Source of the DNA: Mycobacterium uberis
GTDB lineage: Bacteria; Actinomycetota; Actinomycetes; Mycobacteriales; Mycobacteriaceae
Direction of reading: 5' to 3'
Assembly (NCBI RefSeq): GCF_003408705.1
Contig: NZ_QAYL01000021.1
Location: 1 to 37,856, forward strand
Length of the DNA: 37,856 nt
The notes beneath the pieces are model-generated. The model was not told the origin of the DNA. It was given only the letters and a program-made list of their open reading frames with translations, and did not search any database. This document shows positions 1 through 8,469 of this stretch, in pieces. How positions within the stretch are numbered: the stretch's first letter is position 1; each line of letters begins with the position of its first letter. The position numbers were made by a program, and so were the translations under genes.

Positions 1-148
1 AACCTCACTTGGATACCGACATTGATGTGCAGTGCCTATCCCAAGCCCTATTGGTCCGACTCGCTAAACAGGACCTTGCATTCACTCAGCTGCTATACAG
101 TGTACTCCCGACTATATTGACCAGTCAGGAGGCATTTGAAGGTACCAG

Positions 149-597
149 TTGTTGTTTGTGATCGCAACCCCGGAGATACTGCTAACAGCGACTAGCAACT
201 TGGCAAGTATCGATTACAACACTCAGCGCTGCCACTGCGTCAACCATGCAGCTGGCAGCGGCGGGCACTGACGAAACACCGGCGACTATCGCCACGGTAT
301 TCAACGACCACATCCAAGTGTATCAGAAACTCGGTACCCAAGCTGCGGGATCTCATGACCAAATTTGTATCAAGCCTTGACCGCCACTGCGGCCAGTTAT
401 GCGGCCGTCGAAACCGTGAATGCCCCACCGTTGCAGACCGTGGCGCAAAATCTTCCCAGCGTCATGAATGCGCCCACCGACATATTGTTCGGTCGACCGC
501 TGATCGACAACGGAGCCAACAGCGGCACTGTCGTCACCCCAGGCTTCTTGGCACCGACGGCAACGGCGGACTGCTTCTCGAACAGACCGAAATGAAT
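149..597 (+). pseudogene. PE_PGRS-family relic
   Basis: This is a broken PE gene. From a TTG at 149 the frame reads FVIATPEILLTATSNLASID, the classic start of a PE domain. It then shifts frame and hits a stop near 270. Other frames recover the rest of the domain: a region reading like FNDHIQVYQKLGTQAA around 303-345, and YQALTATAASYAAVETVNAP from about 366. After the PE domain comes GRPLIDNGAN, the linker typical of PE_PGRS proteins, and a frame-shifted DGNGGLLL near 560 that resembles the start of a glycine-rich PGRS domain. No long Gly-Gly-Ala repeat follows, so that part is deleted or was never long. M. tuberculosis has PE_PGRS60/61 (Rv3652/Rv3653) at the equivalent place beside Rv3654c, which supports an orthologous relic. 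At least two frameshifts and a stop make it non-functional. Confidence 0.8.
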
Positions 598-828
598 GGG
601 CGTATGCAGTCTGGCGCGCCACGCGACTTCCATGTGTGCCCTTGTACACCAAGACAAGCTCCACTAACAGTCCCCTCTCCCCCTCGCCCACGCTGCCTCT
701 TTTATCACACCAGTCAAGCTATAGACAAAATCGAAGGCCACCTGGATTTAGGTATAGTATGGTCGAGTTTTTACACCGCATTGCACGTCGATGATCCGGT
801 CGACTATCCTTAGTATCGTCGATAGCGT

Positions 829-1000
829 CGCACGGGCTCACACCGCTGGGGCTCCCAACGGCAGCCGTGTAGCGACAGCCGAGGGGGCCAGGTCAGATGC
901 TGCCTGAGCAGGATGACGTGCCACCACAACCGCGCCGAGGTAAGCACCGACGGCCACAGTGCATAGCAGCACTGTGGCCGAGCCACGCTCACCGTGGCTG
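829..1000 (-). pseudogene. Rv3654c relic (TadE/Tad-locus small protein)
   Basis: A short minus-strand stretch encodes SATVLLCTVAVGAYLGAVVV followed by ARHPAQAASDLAPSAVATRL. It resembles the N-terminal membrane helix and the 'VVARHRAQAAADLAALA' segment of Rv3654c and related Tad-locus pseudopilin-like proteins. The family is small (about 84 residues in M. tuberculosis). Here only the N-terminal part is recognisable and the C-terminal half is missing. It is the last gene of the decayed Tad cluster that reads right to left from about 3345. The match rests on remembered family sequence, so confidence is moderate. Confidence 0.6.
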
Positions 1001-1014
1001 CTCTGCCGCTACAA

Positions 1015-1160
1015 CCGTCGTGAAAGCAATAACCCAACGTGGGCAACAGCTTTGAGTGTGCAATGACCATGAAGACCAGCAAGTCGCCGTCCCGATACAG
1101 CTGGAGCCGCGCCTTACCAGACGCGACGCGCCGTAGGCCAGCGCCGCGCCCGACAATGCC
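1015..1160 (-). pseudogene. Rv3655c relic (TadE-like), C-terminal part
   Basis: The minus strand encodes RRVASGKARLQLYRDGDLLV and then a segment ending AHSKLLPTL. This matches the C-terminal part of the TadE-like protein Rv3655c as I remember it. The N-terminal membrane helix expected of the family is absent. The reading frame runs straight back into the Rv3657c relic (ALLRLA around 1166-1185), so a deletion appears to have fused the two and removed the pilin gene that should lie between them. Not functional. Confidence 0.6.
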
Positions 1161-1520
1161 GAACATCATGCCAGCCGCAACAATGCATCGGTCTGCGCGT
1201 CAACCGAACCTGCCAGCAGATTGTGCGACATAAGACTATGCAGCGGCCGGATATAGTGCCCAACGCTAGAAGGTCGGCGGCCCTGGGCAACACCTGGACC
1301 AATATCGACGGCGCCGCCATACCCACCCACAGGGCATACCGCCCGCACGTCCAGCTTGGACGCAATCGCCAGCGGGTCGGTACCGCGTACCAACCCGTGC
1401 AGCAGTCATTGCCGCAGCTAACATGAGCACAGTGGCATCGCGGTGCGCATCCGCGTCGCTGAAGAGCCGGCGCCGACCCACAACGCCACGCCAGTAACAC
1501 CGTCACCATGCTCATGCGCC
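1160..1520 (-). pseudogene. Rv3657c relic (TadC-like membrane protein)
   Basis: Fragments in different minus-strand frames rebuild part of a Tad-locus integral membrane protein: GTDPLAIASKLDVRAVC (about 1335-1385), LPRAADLLALGT (about 1255-1290) and DALLRLA near 1170. The 'DPLAIAASLDLLAACL' and 'RAADLLALG' motifs are typical of TadB/TadC-like proteins such as Rv3657c. At least two frameshifts separate the pieces. In the living system this protein would help form the inner-membrane platform for Flp-type pili. Here the end of the gene appears deleted. Confidence 0.6.
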
Positions 1521-1656
1521 ACTCCCCCACAAACGGGGAGGTGCCCCACCTCATCACGCGTAACTCTGCGACGTCACGGACGCCGTTAGTGCCTCGGTTA
1601 CCGCTCACTCCGCCCCTCGCGGCGATCCTCACGCGCGGCCGTCTTCTGGACACTCA

Positions 1657-2273
1657 TCACGCCAGTCGATCCGGCCACAACAGCCACATGCAGACCAGCG
1701 CAAAGCCGAACACCAACAGCCGGCTGCCCGCGCGTCCATTCAGCAAGAAAATCAGCGACCGGGCTCCGACCAGTTGACTGAGCAGCACCCCAAGCAGTGG
1801 CAGACCCGCCAGGATCGCCACAGTAGCGCGGACACCGACCATAGCCGATGTCACGTGTGCCGAGAACCGTTGCTGTTAAACGCTATCGCGTGCATCAACG
1901 TGGCTATCGCCAGCCCCTGGTAGCTAGCTAGGGTACCAGCCACACCGTCAATAGAGTCCAATGCCGACGACCCGGCCGCCGCCCGCAAGCCGGCAGTCAC
2001 GTCAGCACCTAATTGGGCACGGGCCATAACCGCGCCTAGGGAAGCAGCAACTGTGCCCACAGTTTCGTCGGCGGCGACGCAGAACGCACAGATGGGTGGA
2101 GACCCCACTCGCAGACAGCCGCACACCCGATGATACAGACAACCCAACTCGTGCCGACCAACCGAACCCGTCGACACACAGACACTATCAACGTTAGCCA
2201 GTGTCGACGGTGACGACAGAAGGACCAGCAACGCGATCGATAACAACGAGGCGGGAAGCAACGGGCCAGTCAT
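1657..2273 (-). pseudogene. Rv3658c relic (TadB-like membrane protein)
   Basis: Two open minus-strand pieces represent one gene. The first, from an ATG at 2273, contains VGSPPICAFCVAADETVGTV and ARAQLGADVTAGLRAAAGSS. The second (1657-1854) is a hydrophobic stretch with VRATVAILAGLPLLGVLLSQ and ends near a WPDRLA motif. Together they resemble the TadB-like Rv3658c (266 residues in M. tuberculosis). Family members have N-terminal helices, a cytoplasmic domain and C-terminal helices. The middle is frameshifted and shortened near 1850-1950, and the N-terminal part is also scrambled. The start ATG overlaps the stop of the upstream tadA relic as ATGA, a fossil of an operon with translational coupling. 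Confidence 0.75.
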
Positions 2274-3345
2274 GCCGAAATCCGGATCCGCAGCAAGCGG
2301 TGCAGATCATCCGCATCGTCGGTCATCCCTCAGTCCGCGTGTCACACCGTGGCTGCGTGAAGCCGCCCGTCAGTTCGGCACAGCACAGCGACCTCGCTGA
2401 GTCGCCATCGACCGGTGCTCTGTCCCATACGACGTACAACAACATCTGGACCGCCGTGGCGAGCTGACTGTGCAGAGCGGACCCGATCGAGGCCGCCGAG
2501 TGCGCCCAGCGCCTCCAGTCGGGCGGGAACCTGCCGAGGTTATTGGCGTGGACTGTGTCCGCTCCACCGTCATTGCCGTTGTACACTGCGGCCAACAGAT
2601 CGATCACCTCGGCACCCTTGAACTCGCCGACCACGATGCAGTCAGACAGCATCCGCAGCTCCTGCCGAACGAGTTGGCACACCGGGAGGCCAGCTTGACC
2701 AGATGCGGATGTAGCAGTGCTCGCTTCGCGACATCATCGACGGATATGATCCACTCACTCGGCGAGACGACACCCGGTATAGCCGCGAGCAAGGTGGCTT
2801 TCCCTAGTCCCTGTTCCATCACACCCGGAATGCCAGCCGCGAGGCAATGCTATCAGCAACCAACGCGGCGGCCTGGGGCGCTATCACACCATTTGCTATA
2901 AGAGCAACCAGATCCTGAGTAGCTGGCCGCAACACCCGCTAACGACAAGCACATCCCCATACCCCGCTCTACGGTAGCATAGCGCGCAGCCCGACCACGA
3001 GCCAGCTTGTACCGATACCGGTCAGCTGACCGTCCACCTACGACTCCGTTTCGTAGAGGCAACGACCGGCCGCTAACGCTAGCCGTTGCGCCAACCGCCG
3101 GAAAGCGTTCTCGTTGGCAAACCGAGTCTGGCTGTGTTGCAAGCCGTTCCCATCGTCAACCCACACCGCACGAGGCGCAGTGAGCAAGACGTCGGTGGTG
3201 CTGTCGGCAGACAACAGCGGTTCCAAGATGCCGGCACCGGTCAGCTCGATCTGTAACACCCGAAGATTTGGCGAAAGCCTCGGCATCCTCAAGGATCTCG
3301 CCCGGACCCGACGCAGATCGCCTCGGCCACTACGTCGAGTCACAG
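2270..3345 (-). pseudogene. Rv3659c relic (TadA/CpaF secretion ATPase)
   Basis: Pieces of a TadA/CpaF-type ATPase lie in several minus-strand frames. They are LTGAGILEPLLSADSTTDVL with VWVDDGNGLQ and FRRLAQRLALAAGRCL (3060-3290), ATQDLVALIANGVIAPQAAA (about 2855-2925), a degraded Walker A reading EQGLGKATLL (about 2790-2820), HPHLVKLA, and a Walker B/His-box region with IVVGEFKGAEVIDLLAAV and DTVHANN (about 2530-2650). The end reads GMTDDADDLHRLLRIR with a stop at 2270-2272. In the Walker A motif only the GKATLL part is still recognisable. The protein would power assembly of Flp pili. Many frameshifts make it dead. Confidence 0.85.
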
Positions 3346-4238
3346 CGGCGCGGATCCCGCTGCCAACCTATAAGCCAATCAGTGGACCGCTCACACCGTA
3401 CTGCTATTCTGCACTACCCTCGCCGCCGGACCCCGCACATCACGCCGACTGACAACGATGACCAGATCGGCAACATTCAACGCAATTTAGGTGGCATCGG
3501 TGAGACGACGGAGAAGATCGCCAATAACCGTCCACTCTCCCAGGACGACCAGCATCGACGACGGCACTCACCGGCTCAGCGTCCAACCCGTACCCGCGCC
3601 GAGTGCCGGAAATCACGCTGATCCTGCAGTGCCGCAGGAGCGCCTTGCACACAATCGGCCAAGTCAATCGGCCGTTTTGTAACGCTGGATCAGGCCAAAG
3701 TGAGCCGGATGGGGTTTCACCGCTCACCAGTAAATCGATGCCACCGCCCCACGGATCGAGGTTCATAAGTAGCGCATCGGTAGTGGCCTGCACCAGGGAC
3801 ACAGCGAACAACAACGATGCCCCAGCCCCACCACAATCTCCGACAACCGTGCAACGCAGCCTCTCGTCGGACGTTAATTCAGCAGCTTCGGCGAGCTCAC
3901 AGACCTAGTTCATGCTTTTGCTCGGACAACCCCAACATGTGCTGGGCGGAAACAGCGATAGTAGCTACCCAAGTCGCCGTCTCAGCTTCAATGGTAGTAA
4001 GCACGCTTACATAGGCGCGCCGCGGCAGCCCAGCCGGACCACAGCGATCCGCCGCCATTTAGTTCAGCACCACCCACAGCCGTCGATCCAGTCCTTCTAC
4101 CCACATGAAGAGATTCTGCGCCAACGTGCACCACCCGCACGCCGACGCAGTCCAGCTCGTCGTGCAACTGTGCATCAGTGATGCACTGTTAACATGCTCT
4201 AACGAGCCTGTCAGCCGGATATCCATGGTTTTAGTCAC
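3346..4238 (-). pseudogene. ssd: ssd relic (Rv3660c, septum-site MinD-like)
   Basis: From a GTG at 4238 the minus strand reads VTKTMDIRLTGSLEH, then in other frames AADRCGPAGLPRRAYVSVLT, ELAEAAELTSDERLR, and GGAGASLFAVSLVQATTDAL followed by DPWGGGIDLLVSGE. The last two are the deviant P-loop region and the D-PWGGGIDLL motif of Ssd/CpaE-like proteins. It continues through RLTWPIV and SGTRRGYGLDAEPVSAVVDA to a frame-shifted RRLTDAT and DLVIVVSRRDVRG. The last 100 or so residues seem deleted, because the tadA relic begins directly afterwards. Ssd is described in M. tuberculosis as a septum-site regulator. Stops and frameshifts occur throughout. Confidence 0.85.
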
Positions 4239-4422
4239 CTACTTGCCGTACAGCGGCACGTCGGGGTGGCACTAGTCTCAAAATGCGGATTCGTGGACAG
4301 AGACGCCTCTGTGCACAAACTTGATTTGGCCCAGTGCCCACACGATGTATCGTCAGTACAATCCCACAACCGTATGCAGGCAGATCGGCAAGGAACTCAA
4401 CACCTAACAAACACTTTAAACC

Positions 4423-4523
4423 AACAAAAAGGACGACCCCCGCCAGGGGGGGAGGAGGCGGAGGTCGTCGTGCATCAGCCCCGGGGGGGTCGGACTGATA
4501 CACCCTCGGTTTAAGCCGAGTAC
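4423..4523 (-). ncRNA. 6C small RNA (B11 homologue)
   Basis: On the minus strand, two adjacent stem-loops each carry a run of seven C in the loop. The first (4474-4499) pairs ATCAGTCC with GGGGCTGAT around C7 (4483-4489 on the plus strand as G7). The second (4432-4469) has a 13-bp stem including one G-U pair, with C7 in its loop, and is followed directly by TTTTT. A small CTCGG/CCGAG hairpin precedes them (4504-4520). Twin hairpins with C-rich loops define the actinobacterial 6C RNA. The known M. tuberculosis B11/6C RNA lies in the same Rv3660c-Rv3661 interval in the same orientation. The family is a regulatory RNA proposed to use the C-rich loops to pair with G-rich mRNA sites. The 5' end is inferred from the -10 box. 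Confidence 0.88.
4426..4469 (-). terminator. Intrinsic terminator of the 6C RNA
   Basis: The second 6C hairpin (4432-4469) is GC-rich and its 3' arm is followed by T5 (4426-4430 read on the minus strand), the arrangement of a Rho-independent terminator. Such U-tracts are unusual in mycobacteria. Confidence 0.75.
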
Positions 4524-4528
4524 TGTTT

Positions 4529-4559
4529 ACTATACACACGAAAGCGCACGCTCACGCAA
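4529..4559 (-). promoter_or_regulatory. Promoter of the 6C RNA
   Basis: Reading the minus strand, TTGCGT (4554-4559) and TATAGT (4529-4534) are separated by 19 bases. TATAGT fits the mycobacterial SigA -10 pattern TANNNT. Transcription would begin about 4522-4523, just before the first hairpin of the 6C RNA. The spacer is slightly long and the -35 is imperfect. Confidence 0.55.
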
Positions 4560-4689
4560 GTACCCGAACAATCAAAAAACACCTTGAGCCGCAAAAACAC
4601 CATTGGGCACGATCAACTGCAGATGTTTAGGGCGACCATGATGATCGCGAGCTCAGAGACCGTTCGGATCACCAACCTATGCTGGATCG

Positions 4690-5547
4690 GTGACCGTTTC
4701 TGACTCAGCTGCTCAGCAGCAAACCGAACCGCAAACAGCGACAACCACCTCTGCCCACGTGCGCACCGCCGCGTTTTTCGACCTAGAAAAGACCATTATC
4801 GCCAAGTCAAGCACACTGGCGTTTAGTAAGCCATTCTTCGACCAGAGCCTGCTCAACCGCTACGCCGTGCTCAAGTCCAGCTACGCTCAATTCATCTTTC
4901 TTCTCTCCGGCGCCGACCATGATCAGATGGATCGAATGCGCATTCACATGACCAACATGTGCACCGGTTGGGATGCGGCGCAGGTCAAATTGATCGTCAA
5001 CGAAACCCTGCACAACATCGTGACTCCGTTGGTATTCGCCGAAGCCGCGGACCTCATCGCCGCCCACAAGCTATGCGGCCGTGACGTTGTGGTGGTGTCG
5101 GCCTCGGGAGAAGAGATCGTGGCACCAATAGCTCGAGCCCTGGGTGCTACCCATGCCGTGGCGACTCGAATGGTTATCGAGGACGGTAAGTACACCGGTG
5201 AAGTGGCGTTCTACTGCTATGGCGACGGCAAGGTGCAGGCGATCCGCGAGTTGGCTGCTTGTGAAGGCTATCCGCTGGAACACTGCTATGCCTACTCTGA
5301 CTCGATCACTGACCTGCCGATGCTCGAGGCCGTAGGCCACCCGAACGTGGTCAACCCTGACCGCGGTTTACGCAAAGAAGCCGCCGAGCGCGGTTGGCCT
5401 GTGCTGATGTTCTCACGACCGATCGCGCTGCGTGACCGCATCCCGGCGCCGTCGGGTGCGGCGATAGCGACCACCGCTGCGGTGGGTGTTACTGCGTTGG
5501 CCGCCGGAGCAGTTACCTACTCGCTGCTGCGCCGCTTCGCGTTCTAG
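4690..5547 (+). CDS. HAD-superfamily SerB-like phosphatase (Rv3661)
   Basis: Intact 285-residue protein with a GTG start at 4690, close in length to its M. tuberculosis orthologue Rv3661. It has the HAD IB (SerB-like) layout: motif I FFDLEKT at residues 29-35, a helical cap, motif II VVVSASGEE, and motif III SDSITDLPML. The C-terminus has a hydrophobic helix (AAVGVTALAAGAVTY) followed by LLRRFAF, so it may be membrane-anchored. Family members are phosphomonoesterases or phosphotransferases; the substrate is unknown. In motif I the second acidic residue of DxDxT is Glu (D31, E33). This position is normally the general acid/base Asp, so activity may be altered. The gene stands alone between two small RNAs and is the only protein gene kept between the tad and dpp relics. 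Confidence 0.93.
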   Translation: MTVSDSAAQQQTEPQTATTTSAHVRTAAFFDLEKTIIAKSSTLAFSKPFFDQSLLNRYAVLKSSYAQFIFLLSGADHDQMDRMRIHMTNMCTGWDAAQVKLIVNETLHNIVTPLVFAEAADLIAAHKLCGRDVVVVSASGEEIVAPIARALGATHAVATRMVIEDGKYTGEVAFYCYGDGKVQAIRELAACEGYPLEHCYAYSDSITDLPMLEAVGHPNVVNPDRGLRKEAAERGWPVLMFSRPIALRDRIPAPSGAAIATTAAVGVTALAAGAVTYSLLRRFAF

Positions 5548-5637
5548 GTCGATAGTGATAACTAGCTGCACCCAGATAACAAACGTGTCAAGCACACAAT
5601 TAAGGCGACCGTTTGCAACTTTCACAAAACTGGGCCT

Positions 5638-5646
5638 TGCTATACT
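5638..5646 (+). promoter_or_regulatory. Extended -10 promoter of the Ms1-like RNA
   Basis: TGCTATACT is an extended -10 element (TGN plus TATACT at 5641-5646). No good -35 is seen at standard spacing; TTGCAA at 5613-5618 is 22 bases away. Initiation would be near 5652. This is the strongest-looking promoter downstream of the phosphatase gene. Confidence 0.5.
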
Positions 5647-5651
5647 ATAGG

Positions 5652-5968
5652 GTGTAGTAGTATAAAGGGAGTAGGGAAGCTCGGTGAGGCTTAGGTTAAT
5701 CCGGAAGAGAAGGTTCTATCTCCCAATCCGGGCCTCTAGTACGGTTTTCGGTACCCACGCGGAGTCATAGCCACGATAACGGCAGAAATGTTGTGGGCCT
5801 GTGTAATTGCGAAGAGCAGATGGTTGTAGTGGTCCTTTGGGTGGGGCTGCAAGTAGAAGCGTCGCAAAATCGCTGAGGCCACCCACACAACTTAAAGGTG
5901 CATACGTGATACCCGATTTCCGTGTTATGCGGGTGGTGTTTCAAATTATTCGGTCCGCCACCCGCTTT
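5652..5968 (+). ncRNA. Ms1 / MTS2823-type abundant small RNA
   Basis: About 300 bases of non-coding sequence follow an extended -10 promoter and end in a strong hairpin. The position, downstream of Rv3661 and convergent with the Rv3662c relic, is where M. tuberculosis encodes MTS2823. MTS2823 is the homologue of M. smegmatis Ms1, an RNA of about 300 nt that binds core RNA polymerase and accumulates in stationary phase. The sequence is purine-rich near its start (GTAGTATAAAGGGAGTAGGG). It holds internal complementary segments such as GGGTGG (about 5837) with CCACCC (about 5879), compatible with a long folded rod. The assignment rests on synteny, size and promoter/terminator structure. I did not verify nucleotide homology, and the ends are estimates. 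Confidence 0.65.
5929..5968 (+). terminator. Hairpin at the 3' end of the Ms1-like RNA
   Basis: GCGGGTGG (5929-5936) pairs perfectly with CCACCCGC (5958-5965) across a 21-base loop and is followed by TTTGC. It is a plausible terminator for the upstream RNA and may also stop transcription from the minus strand. Confidence 0.6.
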
Positions 5969-6099
5969 GCATGTTAACGACAAATTATTTCGATGCCTTT
6001 TGACGCCCGTCGGCTAATGCATAACGGTCTCTCAACTGAACAGCGACTCAGCTAATCAACAAAGTCTCCTGCGCGCCTGCGTACAATGCTCAACAGAAC

Positions 6100-6759
6100 A
6101 ACACCAGCCAGGCACCAATACCCCGGCGACGAATCCACGTGCTGTGTCGTGCTAAGCAACGGCTTGACGCACCCAACTCACCTAAGGCACGCCTAAACGT
6201 GTTCGGATCCAGCCCGGTGGCAATAGTCACCAACCCGCGATGCAGGACGAGCCACCACACCATCGGCACTGTCAAACGGCTGCAGCATCAGCCGTTCTCT
6301 GTGTACGACTGCAGCGATCACCGGCACCAACGCAAAAGTGCGATCACTCACCACATCCACGAACAACTCCAGCCGCTGATTCACTTCGAGATCTATTCGT
6401 AGGGGACCCAGCCGATCGTCACCAACCTAGTCATCGGCCACCAGCCATATGCTAGGCGAGCCAGTGCCTATCACGGCACCCTGCTCCCCACGCTCCGGAC
6501 CAACAGGGTCCGCACTGTCTTCCAGCACCTGAGCCACCCGTAACACACTGCCGAACACCGGATCTCTAACCGTACCCGTCCGGCGAAGAGACCGCCAGAA
6601 GGTGGCCCTCGCCGTCAAGCACCTATGAAACCCGCGTTACCCGTAGCTCCACTCCGACGGCAGTCACCAGCCAGCCCCACGATTTGCCCGGTGCCAATTA
6701 GCCTGACCCAACACCGCACGAGCCCAGTCACTGGCCGCAGCAACGTCGGGAAGCTCCAT
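6100..6759 (-). pseudogene. Rv3662c relic (conserved hypothetical)
   Basis: From an ATG at 6759 the minus strand reads MELPDVAAASDWARAVLGQA followed by NWHRANRGAGW and a stop. Other frames continue with FGSVLRVAQVLEDSADPVGP, EVNQRLELFVDVVSDRTFAL and ALGELGASSRC. The total span of about 660 bases is near the 256-codon size of Rv3662c, which sits just downstream of dppD in M. tuberculosis. The function of that family is not known to me. Several stops and frameshifts make it dead. The identification rests mainly on position. Confidence 0.55.
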
Positions 6760-6777
6760 CAGTGGAACCAGCAGATC

Positions 6778-8440
6778 AGCCGTCACAACCTGTCAACCTA
6801 ATTGCCCTATCTCTACTCCCGATATTAGCGTGCTGGAGAATGGGCGCTAACAGCTGGCAGGTGTATTCGTCGGCGGACCGAGTGCACACACTTTCGATGG
6901 GTACCTGCTCGACCACCCGGCCGGCGCACATAACCAAGACGTCGAAGGCGATCTGTCGGACCATCGCAAGGCTATAGCTGACGAACAAGTAAATCAATCC
7001 TAGTTAAGCGCGCAGAACGACCACCAGGCCCACTATCTACACTACGTCTACACCAACACACTATCTAGCACTGATACCGCTTCGTCGCACACCAACATCT
7101 CAAGCCGCAGTGCCAGCCGCCCGGAGCGATCGCAACCTGTTGTCGCTGACCACCGGTAGAGTTCACAAGGCAGCCAACTCAACACCCACGATGGTATCAT
7201 CACCTGGTTTACCAGCTCGCACACCGTTTACTCACGCTACTCGCGATCACCAACCCTATGAATTTAAGCAAAGGCTCCTCGATGACGCGGAACATTGAGT
7301 ACACGGGATCCAAACTGCTGTCATGGTCCTGGAACACTGACTACACTCGCCGGCAAAACGCTAACTCCATCATTCCAGTTGAGTATGCTAACACCATGGT
7401 TGTCGTCGAAGACTAGTGTACCAAAAGTCGGTTGCAGAAAATGAGCACCATTCTGGCCACCATTGACTTCCCCGATCCGGACTTTCCGACGATTGCTTAG
7501 AGTGCTGTCCCGTCGTAGCAGCAACTACACCGAATCTGCAGTACAAACTGTCGCCACGATGCACCGTGAGAATACCAGTATATCTTAGTTAGGCTAGAGA
7601 AGAATAGAACAGTGTCGTGCACAGCAGCTTTTTGTGGACTCCTACGATCTGATATCCCCCGACACCCTATTGCGCGCCTCCAGCGACAAAGCCACGGCTA
7701 TCAATCGACGGCTTTACTCGTGTTTCTTGTCTTACAGAATTAATTGCACTGCAAAATATTACATTTACTAAACCGCAATAAACTACGACCATTAATCTGG
7801 CCCGTTCGGTGGTCAAATCCAGATCGTGAATGATCAACAACAACGAGGTATTCAGTTCATCGACGAGCTGCTGCAGATAATCGAGCGCCTGTCGTTGTGT
7901 AGTGATGTACAACTCGAAAGTCAATTCGTCAACAATCAGCAGCCTAGGCAGGTAAGCCAACCTTATAGCAATCAACACACGCTGACACATGCGCCCGAAA
8001 GTTGATGCGGGTACTAGCCGGCTGACTGTGCCGGATCCGACATACCAGTTTTCGATAAGCAGTTCCACCTCCCTTCGTCGCATCCAACAGAATCATACGT
8101 GTTATCTTGCAACACTGCTTAATAGTTGGAATCTGATCTTCCAGACTGGGTTGAGGCTGATCGTCGGGTCTTGCGGTGTATATCCGATACAACGGATCCG
8201 GATCGACCGGAGGTAACCAGCGATCAGCGGCAGTTATGTCGACCCTGTAAAAACGATTATACCCAAGATGATTCGGAAACCGAGCGACAACAGCTAAGGA
8301 TTACAGCGGCCGCAGTGGATTTCCCCGATCTCGATTCTCCTACCATTGCTACGGTCTGACCGCGCCACACTCGCAGATTCATCCCACGAACCACCGGCTC
8401 GTGCGTGCCGAATCTGACTGCCCAGCTCTCGACGAACAGC
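6778..8440 (-). pseudogene. dppD: dppD relic, fused double ATPase of dipeptide ABC transporter
   Basis: A two-domain ABC ATPase is recognisable in pieces. The first domain has a Walker A reading GESRSGKST near 8320-8360 and QRVLIAIRLAYLPRLLIVDE (signature to Walker B) near 7920-7985, followed by TTQRQALDYLQQLVDELNTS and SLLLIIHDLDL. The linker and second-domain start lie near 7330-7510. The C-terminus, around 6870-6997, reads YLFVSYSLAMVRQIAFDVLV with VMCAGRVVEQ. This matches the 548-residue Rv3663c architecture of two fused nucleotide-binding domains. The ABC signature is damaged, the D-loop is altered (TFELY for TSALD), and much of the second P-loop region is unreadable. It would have powered dipeptide import. 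Confidence 0.88.
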
Positions 8441-8469
8441 TGCGGTTACACATCGTCGCCAGTGCTACC

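Noticed and set aside
2470..2901. 143-codon plus-strand open frame.
   Set aside because: It is the complement of the TadA ATPase relic; the minus strand gives the recognisable VVGEFKGAEVIDLL and VHANN motifs.
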